In this document: one piece after another, positions 8,749 to 17,696 of the stretch
Numbering within the stretch: the first letter of the stretch is position 1
Layout: the number at the start of each line of letters is the position of its first letter
NCBI RefSeq assembly: GCF_041262585.1
Contig: NZ_JBGCBZ010000004.1
Location: 62,001 to 126,000, forward strand
From: JAOEGB01 sp041262585
Lineage (GTDB): Bacteria; Actinomycetota; Actinomycetes; Streptosporangiales; Streptosporangiaceae
Length of the DNA: 64,000 bases
Direction: 5' to 3'
Made by a program: the position numbers and the translations under genes
Notes under the pieces: model-generated
Database searches by the model: none
What the model saw: only the letters and a program-made list of their open reading frames with translations
What the model was told of the DNA's origin: nothing

Positions 8749-9336
8749 ATGGCTGGCCTGCCGCAAATTCTGGCTCGCGCCGAGGAGGATCTCCACACGG
8801 TTATGGTCCGGGACCCCTCGATCCACAGCGTCGGAGAGGCGCTCCTCCATCCGATGATCCCCGCGATCTGGGCTCACCGCCTGGCCCACGCGTTGATCCG
8901 GCGCCGGCACCGCGTGCTGGCACGGTTGGTGAGCAACGTCGCGCGCGTCGTCTCCGGCGGCATCGAGATCCATCCCGGAGCCGTGGTGGGACGCCGCGTC
9001 TTCATCGACCACGGGGCCGCCGTGGTGATCGGCGAGACCGCGATCGTCGGCGACGACGTGACGATCTACCAGCAGGTCACGCTGGGTGCGGTCGGCTGGT
9101 GGCGCGACAGTCTGAGGCCCCCCGGAGAGCGCCGCCATCCGCGAATCGGCGACCGCGTGGTCGTCGGCGCGAACGCCACCGTGCTCGGCCCGATCGACGT
9201 GGGCGACGACGCGGTGATCGGCGCCCAGTCACTGGTGCTGCACGACGTCGCCCCGGGGACCCACATGGGCGCCCCGGCGGCGGCACCCCATCAAAACGGC
9301 ATGAGCCGGCGATTACCGAAAGTAGGGATCCGATGA
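8749..9336 (+). CDS. cysE: CysE-like serine O-acetyltransferase
   Basis: 195 residues. The left-handed beta-helix hexapeptides and the catalytic block GIEIHPGAVVG...FIDHGAAVVIGETAIVGDDVTIYQQVTLG are those of serine acetyltransferase; the His/Asp pairs of SAT active sites are visible. The C-terminus (AAAPHQNGMSRRLPKVGIR) lacks the usual long feedback/complex-forming tail ending in Ile as in housekeeping CysE, though it does end near an Ile. It would supply O-acetylserine to the CysK-like enzyme upstream. A rare TTA leucine codon occurs at 9313-9315. Its stop overlaps the next start (ATGA). Confidence 0.9.
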   Translation: MAGLPQILARAEEDLHTVMVRDPSIHSVGEALLHPMIPAIWAHRLAHALIRRRHRVLARLVSNVARVVSGGIEIHPGAVVGRRVFIDHGAAVVIGETAIVGDDVTIYQQVTLGAVGWWRDSLRPPGERRHPRIGDRVVVGANATVLGPIDVGDDAVIGAQSLVLHDVAPGTHMGAPAAAPHQNGMSRRLPKVGIR

Positions 9337-10067
9337 CGACCGCTGTGTCCACCGACACCCACTGGAACGAACTGAACACCGACTACGACGTGGTGCTGGC
9401 CACCGACCCGTCGAACGTCGCGCTGCTGGCCGGCGTGCTCGACCTGCTGCCACGCGACGCCAAGAGCCTGCTGGACCTGGGCAGCGGCACCGGCCGCCTC
9501 ACCGCGATGTGCCGGGAGATCCTCCCCGACGCCGAGTTCGTCGGCCTGGACCCTGCGCCGAACATGGTGGCCGACGCCCGCGTGAAGTTCGCCGGCGACC
9601 CGAAGACCCGGTTCGTGGAGGGCGCGGCCGAGGACCTCTCCCAGTTCGCCGACGAGTCCTTCGACGTCATCATCTCCAGCTTCGCCCTCCACCACCTCAG
9701 CCACGAGGACAAGCGGGTCTCGGCGGCCGAGGCGTTCCGGGTGCTCAAGCCCGGTGGGCGGTTCATCAACGCCGACCAGTACTGCCGGGTGATGGGCGAG
9801 CCCGGCGATCGCGACCGGGTGCTCGACGTCTTCGAGCTGCTGACCGCCAAGGCGCGCTACTACCTCCTGCACGCCAGCCTTGAGCGCATGCTGCTCCAGC
9901 TCGACCTGCTGCCGCTGTTCATCCGCGAGGACGGCGAGATCCTGGCCACCGCCGAGTTCTGGGTCGAGGCGCTTTCCGACGCCGGTTTCGCGGACCCGCG
10001 GATCGTCGCGACCGAGCCCGTGGAGCTGTTCAACCGGGTCGTATGGGCGACCAAGCCGGGCCAGTGA
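9333..10067 (+). CDS. Class I SAM-dependent methyltransferase
   Basis: 244 residues from ATG 9333, overlapping the previous stop by 4 nt. SAM-binding motif I is LLDLGSGTGRLTAM, the acidic end of beta-2 is VGLDPAPNM, and motif post-I/II is DVIISSFALHHL followed by LKPGGRFINADQY. This is a Rossmann-fold class I methyltransferase. The acceptor cannot be read from the sequence; a small-molecule intermediate of the cluster is the most likely substrate. Confidence 0.88.
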   Translation: MTTAVSTDTHWNELNTDYDVVLATDPSNVALLAGVLDLLPRDAKSLLDLGSGTGRLTAMCREILPDAEFVGLDPAPNMVADARVKFAGDPKTRFVEGAAEDLSQFADESFDVIISSFALHHLSHEDKRVSAAEAFRVLKPGGRFINADQYCRVMGEPGDRDRVLDVFELLTAKARYYLLHASLERMLLQLDLLPLFIREDGEILATAEFWVEALSDAGFADPRIVATEPVELFNRVVWATKPGQ

Positions 10068-10128
10068 CGGCCCGGGAGGACCAGTCGGCGCAGCCGCGTG
10101 GCCGCCGGAAGATAGGGAGCTGGTGCCC

Positions 10129-10926
10129 ATGAGCAACCTGATCAGGCGGGCGACGGGCGTGGTGCTGCGCGGTGCCGAGCTGGAGTATCGGCCGCACGGC
10201 GAGTGCTGGGTGAGCCCGATGGTCGGCCCCGAGATCGGTGCGCAGTTCGTCACCGTCGACGCCGTCAAGATCCCGCCTGGCGGCCGGTGGGCGCCGCCGG
10301 AGGCCGCGGGCGAAGAGAACGTCGCGGTGGTGCTGGCCGGGTCGGGGGCCGGCACCGTCGACTCCGAGTCCTCGCCGATGGGCGCGGCCTCCGCTCTGTA
10401 CTCGCCGACCGGCAGCGCCTACTCCGTGTCGGCCGGCGACACGGAGATGACGGTCTACGTGTGGGGCAGCGTCCTGCCCGAGGGCAGCCCCCGGGGCAGC
10501 AGGCCGGCCAGGTTCCGCTCGCTGTGGAACGCCGAGACCCGGCTCGCCGGCTTCCCCGGCACCGGGCAGGTCGCGTCGGCGAGCCGTACGGCCACGATGA
10601 ACTTCCTGTTCTGGCCGGGCACCGGCAGCGCGCGCCTGTGCCTGCACTGCGGGATCATGATGCCTGAGGAGACCTTCAACGTTCACCTCCACCCCGCGAG
10701 CGACGAGGCCTACTTCGTCTTCGAGGGCACCGGGCAGTTCTACCTCGAGGACCGCTGGATCGACCTGGGCCCCGGCGACGGGGTCTTCGCGCCGCCGAAC
10801 GTCCTCCACGGGGCCCGTAACCCGCAGTCCGGCGAGGAGGCGCGCCGCTTCGTCGCGTTCGGCGGGCCGACCCCGTTCGACCCGGCGCTGTACGACTTCG
10901 CCGGCGTGTCCGCCGAGGTCCGGTGA
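10129..10926 (+). CDS. Bicupin protein
   Basis: 265 residues with two cupin-like halves. The C-terminal half contains a recognisable metal-type cupin motif: FNVHLHPASDEAYFVFEGTG then GDGVFAPPNVLHGARN, with His-His-Glu-His ligands. The N-terminal half (KIPPGGRWAPPEAAGEENVAVVLAGSG...TGSAYSVSAGD) has lost most of the ligands. It could be a dioxygenase, isomerase or hydrolase acting on a cluster intermediate; no specific function is claimed. The start at 10129 follows AGGGAG, and its TGA overlaps the next ATG. Confidence 0.78.
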   Translation: MSNLIRRATGVVLRGAELEYRPHGECWVSPMVGPEIGAQFVTVDAVKIPPGGRWAPPEAAGEENVAVVLAGSGAGTVDSESSPMGAASALYSPTGSAYSVSAGDTEMTVYVWGSVLPEGSPRGSRPARFRSLWNAETRLAGFPGTGQVASASRTATMNFLFWPGTGSARLCLHCGIMMPEETFNVHLHPASDEAYFVFEGTGQFYLEDRWIDLGPGDGVFAPPNVLHGARNPQSGEEARRFVAFGGPTPFDPALYDFAGVSAEVR

Positions 10927-12791
10927 TGTGCCGGATCTTCGGTTGCCTCGACCAGGAGGTGACCCCTCACCATCTGCGGACCCTGTCGGCGCTCCAGCGG
11001 CACGGTGGGCCGGACGCGCAGGTCAGCCGCCTCCTGGGCGACTCCGCTGTCGGCAACAACCGCCTGGCCATCATGGACGTCGACGGCGGGGACCAGCCGT
11101 ACACCGAGCTGGGCGGCCGGATCCAGGTCGTCTTCAACGGGGAGATCTACAACCACGCGCGGCTCAGGAGCGAGCTGCGCGGCAAGGGCTACGCCATCCC
11201 GGACGAGTGCGACGGGTCCGTCATCCCGGCCCTCTACCTGGAGCACGGCGCCGACTTCCCCGAGCGGCTGGACGGGATGTACGCGGTGGCCGTGCTGGAC
11301 CTGCGGGGCGACGGGCCCACGCTGGTCCTCGCGGTCGACGACATCGGCATGAAGCCGCTGTACTACCACCGCAAACCGCATGAGAGCCGGTTCTACTTCG
11401 CCTCGGAGATACCGGCGCTGCTCGCCGTGCCGGGCGTGGATCCGGAGCCGGCGCAGTGGAGCCTGGACTCCTATCTGGCCACGAAAACGCCGTTCGGCGA
11501 GCAGACCGCCTTCAGCCACATCCGTGTCATGCCACCCGCCTCGACGGCGGTGGTCCGCCCGAACGGCGAGTTACGGATCTGGCGGCGCGGTGGGGACACG
11601 CCCCAGGACCCTACGCATGACACGACGCGGGACACAACGCGGGACACAACGCGGCGCGCGGCGACCGGCGCCAGCTTTGATGTCTCGGTCCGGGAGACGC
11701 GCGAGGTGCTGCGCGGCGAGGTGCAGCGCCTGCTGGTCGCCGACGTCCCGGTCTCCACCATCACCAGCGGCGGGCTGGACTCCAGCCTGGTCACGGCCTT
11801 CGCGGCGGAGGCCGCGCCGGCGCTGCACAGCTTCAACATCGCCTACCAGGGCGACTGGCCCGCGGACGAGCGCCACTACGCCCGCGAGGTGGCCGAGCGC
11901 TGCGGAACCGTCCACCACCAGGTGCTCGCCGACCCGCGGTCGTTCCCCGACCTGCTGCCCGACGTGGTCTGGCATCTCGGGCAGCCGAACGCCGACCCGA
12001 TCACGCTGAGCACCTACCTGCTGTTCCGGGAGGTCAGCCAGGCCGGGTTCAAGGTCGCCCTGACCGGCGACGCGGCGGACGAACTGTTCGGCGGATACGA
12101 CCGGATCACGCAGGCGCTCGCCACGGCGGGCGACGACTGGGTCGATCCCTACGTCGAGGCGCTTGCCGCCGTGCCGTCGGCCATGCGGACCAGGCTCTAC
12201 ACCGGCGAGTACCGGGACTACATCGAGCGCGAGGGATCGGTGTCCTCCCGGCTGGCCGAGCAGCTCCGCACCTCGCGGCTGGACCGGATGGCGCGGCTGT
12301 CGGAGATCGAGATCGGGCTCCGGCTCCCCGCCTACCATCTCCGCCGGGTCGACCACCTGAGCATGGCGCACGCCGTGGAGGTGCGGCTGCCCTTCTGCCA
12401 GCCCGCGGTCGTAAGGCTGGCCGGCCGGCTGCCGGTGGACCACAAGGTGCTCGGGGACCGGCGCAAGAGGGTGCTCTACGCGGCGGCCGGGACGTCCCTG
12501 CCCCGCTCGGTGCTCGACCGGCCCAAGCAGCCGTTCACCCTGCCCATCCAGGCCATGCTCCGCTCGGGGGAGCCGCTGCTCGACTTCGCCAGGAGCGTCC
12601 TGTCGCCGTCCCGGCTGCGGCGGGACGGGCTGCTCGATCCGGCCGCCGTGACGGGGCTGTTCGAGCACCAGCTCCAGCGGCCGTCAGCCACAGCGGCGTC
12701 GGCGATCTGGGCACTGCTGATCTACCAGTTATGGATCGACCAGTTCGGCGTGCGCAGATGGGCCGCCACGGGCCAGGGGGCGGTCAGGTGA
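10926..12791 (+). CDS. Asparagine-synthetase-type (AsnB) glutamine amidotransferase
   Basis: 621 residues. Starting at ATG 10926 puts the catalytic Cys at position 2 (MCRIFG), so the class II glutaminase domain is intact. The synthetase domain has the PP-loop SGGLDSS at residues 281-287 and the downstream TGDAADELFGGYDR. It should activate a carboxylate as acyl-AMP and amidate it with glutamine-derived ammonia. Secondary-metabolite AsnB homologues also close lactams or make other amides, so the substrate is open. The linker between domains carries a repeat, DTTR three times (residues 232-243). Two rare TTA codons (11571, 12729). Confidence 0.9.
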   Translation: MCRIFGCLDQEVTPHHLRTLSALQRHGGPDAQVSRLLGDSAVGNNRLAIMDVDGGDQPYTELGGRIQVVFNGEIYNHARLRSELRGKGYAIPDECDGSVIPALYLEHGADFPERLDGMYAVAVLDLRGDGPTLVLAVDDIGMKPLYYHRKPHESRFYFASEIPALLAVPGVDPEPAQWSLDSYLATKTPFGEQTAFSHIRVMPPASTAVVRPNGELRIWRRGGDTPQDPTHDTTRDTTRDTTRRAATGASFDVSVRETREVLRGEVQRLLVADVPVSTITSGGLDSSLVTAFAAEAAPALHSFNIAYQGDWPADERHYAREVAERCGTVHHQVLADPRSFPDLLPDVVWHLGQPNADPITLSTYLLFREVSQAGFKVALTGDAADELFGGYDRITQALATAGDDWVDPYVEALAAVPSAMRTRLYTGEYRDYIEREGSVSSRLAEQLRTSRLDRMARLSEIEIGLRLPAYHLRRVDHLSMAHAVEVRLPFCQPAVVRLAGRLPVDHKVLGDRRKRVLYAAAGTSLPRSVLDRPKQPFTLPIQAMLRSGEPLLDFARSVLSPSRLRRDGLLDPAAVTGLFEHQLQRPSATAASAIWALLIYQLWIDQFGVRRWAATGQGAVR

Positions 12792-13834
12792 TCGGGTACT
12801 TCGCCTACGCCGAGGGGAGTCCCTGCCCCACGCTCGTGCTGGACAGGACCCCGCTCCCCGAGGAGGAGGGGGAACTGCTGGGCGTGCTCACCGCCGTCCG
12901 GCAGTGGCTGATCTCCCGAGGGGTCGGCTCGGTGCTCAAGATCGCACTCATCGGCCGGTCGCCGCATCCCGCCTTCGACCTGGACTACCGGTTCGTCCAG
13001 GCCCTCCCTGGCGACGGCTCCGGGTTCGACCTGGGCGGGAGTTGCGGGCACTCCATTCTGGCGTCGGTCGTCGCGGCCACCCGCCTGGGCTGGCTCCGGC
13101 CACTGGCCCCCGGCGACCGGGTGCGGGTGCAGGTGCTGAACAACGGCGACAACATGGTCTGCGAGGTCGACGAGGCCGACCGGCACCGCAACCGGTTCAC
13201 CGTCCACCTCTTCCACCAGCCGTCGAACCGGCTCGGCGACCTGCTGCTGACCGGTGAGCCGGTCACCTCGGTCGAGGCCGTCGGCACCCGGATCCCCGTC
13301 TCCCTGGTCTCGATGGGCAACCCGTACGTCTTCATCGACGCCGCGGACCTCCGCGTCGGAAGCCGGCGGGAGCTGTTCGCGAACGATCCCGTGCTGTTCT
13401 CACGGATGTCGGAGGTGCGGGCCGCCGCCGCGTCGCTGCTGCGCTGGCCGGTCACCGGGACGTTCCCGAAGGTGGCGATGGTCGGGCAGTTCACGCCCGG
13501 ACGGCTCGCCGTACGGGCCATCTCGGTGCCGAGCTGGCACCCGACGCTGGCGCTCACCGGGGCGACCTGCCTCGGCGCGGCCTCCGCGATCGAGGGCACC
13601 ATCCCCTTCCGCCTGGCCACCAGGGCGGGCTGCACGCCTGGTTCCGTCGAGATCGACACTCCCGGAGGGAGCACGAACGTCTCCACCGCGATCAGCGGCA
13701 ACTCGCCGGAGAGCGCGCTGCACTGGGTGAGCATCAGCGGCAAGACCGTCCGCTTCCTCGGTTCCGTCGCCGTCGAGCCACTACATCGCTTTGTTGGCAA
13801 GGAGAGTGCCGAATGCCTGTCTCTGCTGGCTTGA
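12788..13834 (+). CDS. PrpF-like isomerase (DapF-fold)
   Basis: About 348 residues from GTG 12788, which overlaps the amidotransferase stop as GTGA. The two pseudo-symmetric halves have a GGSCGHSILASVVAATRLGW segment, VSMGNPYVFIDAADL, a PKVAMVG strand and a second-half TGATCLGAASAIEG. This order matches the PrpF / 2-methylaconitate cis-trans isomerase group, which shares the diaminopimelate-epimerase fold. It is probably an isomerase or proton-shuttling enzyme acting on an unsaturated or alpha-amino acid intermediate. It is not a housekeeping DapF. It overlaps the next gene by 22 bp. Confidence 0.75.
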   Translation: MIGYFAYAEGSPCPTLVLDRTPLPEEEGELLGVLTAVRQWLISRGVGSVLKIALIGRSPHPAFDLDYRFVQALPGDGSGFDLGGSCGHSILASVVAATRLGWLRPLAPGDRVRVQVLNNGDNMVCEVDEADRHRNRFTVHLFHQPSNRLGDLLLTGEPVTSVEAVGTRIPVSLVSMGNPYVFIDAADLRVGSRRELFANDPVLFSRMSEVRAAAASLLRWPVTGTFPKVAMVGQFTPGRLAVRAISVPSWHPTLALTGATCLGAASAIEGTIPFRLATRAGCTPGSVEIDTPGGSTNVSTAISGNSPESALHWVSISGKTVRFLGSVAVEPLHRFVGKESAECLSLLA

Positions 13835-14940
13835 CCATGTTGAAGACGCGATCGTTATCGGACCTCTTATCGGTCCTGGAGAGCACCGCGCCCACCGCCG
13901 ACGAGCACGGCAGGCCGGCCGATGACGCGCTGGAGGCCCTTCGCGGCTCGGGGGTGCTGGGCGCGGCCGTCCCGGTGTCGCACGGCGGGTGGGGCGGCGA
14001 CGCCACTGACACCAACCGGCTGGTGATACGGGTGGCCCGCGCGGACGCCTCGATGGCGATCGTGCTGTTCCAGCACTTCGCCGTCACGGCGCGGCTGGTT
14101 GAGCACGGGACCCACGAGCAGCGGGAGCGCATCCTGCCCGAGCTGGCCTCGGGGAGGTGGCTGGCGGCCTCCGCCTGGAGCGAAACCGGGGCCGGGGCGA
14201 ACAAGCGCGACCTGTCGACCGTCGCCGTTGCCCACGACGACGGGACCTGGGAGATCAACGGCGTGAAGGCCTTCGTGACCGGCGCCGGGATCGCCGACGT
14301 CTACCTCGTGCTCACCCAGTCCGGGGACAAGGGCGTGCAGGAGGTGGCCTACGGTGCGGCGGGCCAGACGTTCTTCCTGGTGGAGGCTACCAACCCGGGG
14401 CTGGTCAACAACCCGGCGATGGACCTCGTCGGCATGCGGAGCTCGGCGACGGGCGGCATCACCCTGCACCGCTGCCTGGTGCCCGACAGGGACCGGCTGG
14501 GCGAGCCCGGCCAGGCCGCGAGCATCATCGCGCGGGTGCGGGACTCCGGCGCGTCGCTGGGCGCGGTCAGCGTGGGAGTCGCCGAGGCCGGATACGCCCA
14601 CCTGGTGGCCGGGCTGGGCAAACGCGGCCAGCTCGAGAACCAGGCGGTGCGCCACCAGCTCGTCGACCTGGCCACCCGGATCGAGGCGGCCAGGGCCATC
14701 GTCGAGCAGGCCGGTCGCAGGGACGCCGAGAACCCTGGGCTGACCACGCTGCACAGCAAGCTGTTCGCCTCGGCCGTGTGCGAGGACGTCATGGCCGACG
14801 TCGCGCGGATGCTCGGCAGCGCCGGCTTCCTCCGGTCGCACCTGGTGAACCGCCTCCAGCGGGACGCCCGCGCCGTGGCGCTCATGGGGCCGACCAACGA
14901 CCTTTGCCGGGAGCTGGTGAGCGCCCAGTGGCTGAGCTGA
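13813..14940 (+). CDS. Acyl-CoA-dehydrogenase-like flavoprotein
   Basis: 375 residues. The FAD/substrate segment WLAASAWSETGAGANKRDLSTVA and the later TGGITLHRCLVPDRDRLG are typical of acyl-CoA dehydrogenases. The C-terminal helical domain ends DVARMLGSAGFLRSHLVNRLQRDARAVALMGPTNDLCRELV. In biosynthetic clusters such proteins may desaturate a carrier- or CoA-bound acyl group or hydroxylate nitrogen; neither a carrier protein nor a CoA ligase is seen nearby. Two TTA codons sit near the start (13855, 13867), a position well suited to bldA control. The 3' end overlaps the next gene by 13 bp. Confidence 0.85.
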   Translation: MPVSAGLTMLKTRSLSDLLSVLESTAPTADEHGRPADDALEALRGSGVLGAAVPVSHGGWGGDATDTNRLVIRVARADASMAIVLFQHFAVTARLVEHGTHEQRERILPELASGRWLAASAWSETGAGANKRDLSTVAVAHDDGTWEINGVKAFVTGAGIADVYLVLTQSGDKGVQEVAYGAAGQTFFLVEATNPGLVNNPAMDLVGMRSSATGGITLHRCLVPDRDRLGEPGQAASIIARVRDSGASLGAVSVGVAEAGYAHLVAGLGKRGQLENQAVRHQLVDLATRIEAARAIVEQAGRRDAENPGLTTLHSKLFASAVCEDVMADVARMLGSAGFLRSHLVNRLQRDARAVALMGPTNDLCRELVSAQWLS

Positions 14941-16388
14941 CCACGCGCGGCGAGGCCGCCGATCTGCTCGTGCGCAACGCGCTGCTGGTCACCCCGGACG
15001 GCGTGACGCCCGGCGGCGTGACGGTCAGGGACGGCCGCATCGCGGAGATCGTGCCGCCCTCGGCAGAGCCGCCCGCGCGGAGCGTGATCGACGCCCGGGG
15101 GCGTTACGTCATGCCCGGCCTGATCGACTCCCACGTGCACTTCCGCACCCCCGGGCTGACGCACAAGGAGGACTGGCGGCACGGAAGCCGCGCCGCGGTG
15201 GCCGGGGGCGTCACCACCGTGATCGACATGCCCAACACGGTGCCGCCGCTGGCCGATCCCGCCGAGGTGGCGGGCAAGGTGGAGCTGATCAGCGGCGATT
15301 CGCTGGTCGACTTCCGGTTCCATCTGGGCGTCCGGCCCGATCGCGTGGACCTGCTGGCCGGCGCGGACCCGGCGGCCGCGGTCAGCGCCAAGGCGTTCCT
15401 CGCCGGCCACCACACCGCACCCAACGTCATCCGCGACCCCGAGGTGCTGCGCGACGTGTTCGCCACCGCGGCCGGAGCGGGGCTGCGGCTGCTGCTGCAC
15501 GCCGAGGACGACGCGGTGTTCCAGCTCCTCGACGGCTGGCGCGGCGCCCCGGAGGCCTACAGCGACTACGAGCCCCACCGGCCCCGCAGCGGGGCCATCG
15601 TGGCGGTCGCCAAGGTGATCGAGCTCGTCCAGCGGTACGGCACGGCCGTCCACATCGTCCACGTGTCCACGGCGGAGGAGGCGGACCTGCTCGCCGCGGC
15701 GGCGGCCCAGGGGCTGCCGGTGACGTTCGAGGTCACCCCGCACCACCTGTCGTTCACCGCCGCCGACGTGGCGCGGCTCGGCGCGCGGGCCCGGCTCAGC
15801 CCGGCCATCCGGTCCATGCACGACCGGGAGCGGCTCTGGGAGGCCGTGTGGCAGGGCCAGGTCGCCACCATCGGGAGCGACCACGCCCCGCACGGCCTCG
15901 ACGAGAAGCTACGCGCTCCGGCCGACGCCCCGCCGGGGCTTCCCGGTGTCCAGGAGCTGCTGCCCGCGGTGTTCACCGGCATGGCGGCCCGCCGTCCGGA
16001 CGCCGATCCCGGCGTCCTGCTCCGGCTGATCGCCCGGCTGTGTGCGGACAACCCGGCACGGCTCTTCGGCCTGTCCGCCCGAAAGGGGCGAATCGCCCCG
16101 GGACTGGACGCGGATCTCGTAGTGTTCGACGCGCAGGAACGATGGACCTTCGGCCCGGTCGAGCCGCGCAGCAAGTGTGGCTGGTCAGCCTACGACGGCT
16201 GGACTTTCGTGGGCCGTCCCACGCTGACCGTCCGCCGGGGCGAGGTCGTCTGGGACGCCGGACGGGACCGGTTCGGCTCGCCCGGCGGCGTCTTCCTTCC
16301 CGCCGGGCGGCCCGGCGACCTGGACCGGAACGGAGGTCTCTTTGACGAGAATTCTCATGCTCATGCCGTACCAGCAGTACGTCCGTAA
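14928..16388 (+). CDS. Dihydroorotase-like cyclic amidohydrolase
   Basis: 486 residues from GTG 14928. All metal ligands of the dihydroorotase/allantoinase group are present: HxH in IDSHVHFRTPG (His69, His71), a lysine suited for carbamylation (Lys155 in SAKAFLAG), His191 (LLLHAED), His245 (VHIVHVST) and the Asp of IGSDHAPHG. The HVHFRTPG variant and its position between an acyl-CoA-dehydrogenase-like and an ATP-grasp gene argue for a cluster-specific enzyme rather than pyrimidine PyrC. Expected chemistry is reversible opening or closing of a cyclic amide such as a dihydropyrimidine or hydantoin. The 3' end overlaps the next gene by 47 bp. Confidence 0.85.
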   Translation: MAELTTRGEAADLLVRNALLVTPDGVTPGGVTVRDGRIAEIVPPSAEPPARSVIDARGRYVMPGLIDSHVHFRTPGLTHKEDWRHGSRAAVAGGVTTVIDMPNTVPPLADPAEVAGKVELISGDSLVDFRFHLGVRPDRVDLLAGADPAAAVSAKAFLAGHHTAPNVIRDPEVLRDVFATAAGAGLRLLLHAEDDAVFQLLDGWRGAPEAYSDYEPHRPRSGAIVAVAKVIELVQRYGTAVHIVHVSTAEEADLLAAAAAQGLPVTFEVTPHHLSFTAADVARLGARARLSPAIRSMHDRERLWEAVWQGQVATIGSDHAPHGLDEKLRAPADAPPGLPGVQELLPAVFTGMAARRPDADPGVLLRLIARLCADNPARLFGLSARKGRIAPGLDADLVVFDAQERWTFGPVEPRSKCGWSAYDGWTFVGRPTLTVRRGEVVWDAGRDRFGSPGGVFLPAGRPGDLDRNGGLFDENSHAHAVPAVRP

Positions 16389-17601
16389 GGCGGTGGCGGA
16401 GGGCTTCCAGGTCTACGCGATCTGGGATCCCTCGTACGAGTCGCCCGCCTACCTGGACGCGGTGGCGGCGCATGCCGAGGAGCTGATCCTGGCCGACTTC
16501 TCCGACGTGGCGGCCCTGCGCCGCCTCGTCGCGGAGACGGCCAGGCGGCACGACGTCGCCCACGTCCTGCACCTCGGCAAGGAGGACACCCAGTGGGCCG
16601 TCTGCGACGAGGCCGGCTCGCTGGGGCTCGCGCCGAACCCGCCGTCCGCCATCCGGCAGATCAACGACAAGGCCGCGATGAGGGGGCTGCTGCGGGAGCA
16701 CGGGCTCTCACCGGTGCGGTTCGCCGCCGTGGACTCCCCCGCCGAGGTGCCACGCGTGCTCGGCGCCTTCGACCTGCCCGTCGTCGTCAAGCCGACCGGC
16801 CTCGACGGCAGCCGTGCCGTACGGCTCGTCCGTGACCGGGCGGACCTGGACGAGTGGGCCCAAAGCCTCGACGCGTACGGCTACACAGGCCCGGTCCTGG
16901 TCGAGGAGCGGCTGCGAGGGCCGGAGTTCAGCGTGGAGACCCTCACCGCGGACGGCACGCACCACGTCCTCGGCGTGACGGCCAAGAGGCTGGGGCCGCC
17001 GCCGGGCTTCGTGGAGGCGGGCCACCTGCACCCGGCGCCGCTCACGGAGGCCGTATGGGCCTCGATGACCGGTCTGGTCACCGCGTTCCTCGACGCGGCG
17101 GGCTACCGGTTCGGGCCGGCGCACACGGAGGTCATCCTGACGGCCGGCGGCCCGAGGATCGTCGAGTCGCAGACCAGGGTCGGCGGCGATCGGATCCCTC
17201 TGCTGATCGAGCTGGCCACCGGCTTCGACGTCGAGGCGGCGGTCTACCGGGCGCTCCGGGGCGAGCCGGCCCGGCCACCCGCCGCCGAGCGGATGGGCTG
17301 CGTCGAGTTCTTCGACCTCGGGCCGGGGCTGCTGGAGTCCCTCGACGGTCTCGACGAGATCGAGGCCCTGCCGTACGTGCACGCGCTCAAGGTGAAGTTC
17401 CAGCCGGGCGACGTGCTGCCCCCGGTCACGGATTCGAGGACCAGGCACGGCTATGTCGTCGTCGACGCCGACTCGCCCGGCCAGGCGGCCGAGCGCTGCG
17501 CGGCCGCGCTGAGCCTGCTCCGGGCGGTCGTACGGCCCGCCGAAGCCGACCATCAACGGCCCGCGGGCCATGAGCGCGAGCGTGAAGGAGCACTGAGTTG
17601 A
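16342..17601 (+). CDS. ATP-grasp carboxylate-amine ligase (first of three)
   Basis: 419 residues from TTG 16342 with CGGAGG about 6 nt upstream. The central domain shows the ATP-grasp pattern: NDKAAMRGLLREHGLSPV, FDLPVVVKPTGLDGSRAV, VEERLRGPEFSVETL, and the metal-binding end TEVILTAGGPRIVESQTRVGGDRI. It should form a peptide bond between an amino acid and an amine through an acyl phosphate. The stop codon TGA (17599-17601) lies exactly at the edge of the inserted TnpB element, so the last residues may differ from the ancestral C-terminus. Confidence 0.88.
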   Translation: MTRILMLMPYQQYVRKAVAEGFQVYAIWDPSYESPAYLDAVAAHAEELILADFSDVAALRRLVAETARRHDVAHVLHLGKEDTQWAVCDEAGSLGLAPNPPSAIRQINDKAAMRGLLREHGLSPVRFAAVDSPAEVPRVLGAFDLPVVVKPTGLDGSRAVRLVRDRADLDEWAQSLDAYGYTGPVLVEERLRGPEFSVETLTADGTHHVLGVTAKRLGPPPGFVEAGHLHPAPLTEAVWASMTGLVTAFLDAAGYRFGPAHTEVILTAGGPRIVESQTRVGGDRIPLLIELATGFDVEAAVYRALRGEPARPPAAERMGCVEFFDLGPGLLESLDGLDEIEALPYVHALKVKFQPGDVLPPVTDSRTRHGYVVVDADSPGQAAERCAAALSLLRAVVRPAEADHQRPAGHEREREGALS

Positions 17602-17606
17602 CTCCT

Positions 17607-17626
17607 CCCCCTCCTAAAGGAGGGGG
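17607..17626. repeat. Right-end hairpin of the TnpB element
   Basis: An 8-bp stem (CCCCCTCC / GGAGGGGG) with a TAAA loop, downstream of tnpB. The 3' part of tnpB plus this end is where the guide (omega) RNA of such elements normally lies. Confidence 0.7.
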
Positions 17627-17696
17627 ATTCCTGCTTCGTCGCCGGTCGCCCGCCAGGAGGGCTCCTTTGAGGTCTTACACCAGCTCCACAGGCGTT

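Noticed and set aside
12788..13834. Housekeeping diaminopimelate epimerase.
   Set aside because: Motif order and the PKVA and GNPYVFI segments fit PrpF-type isomerases better than DapF.
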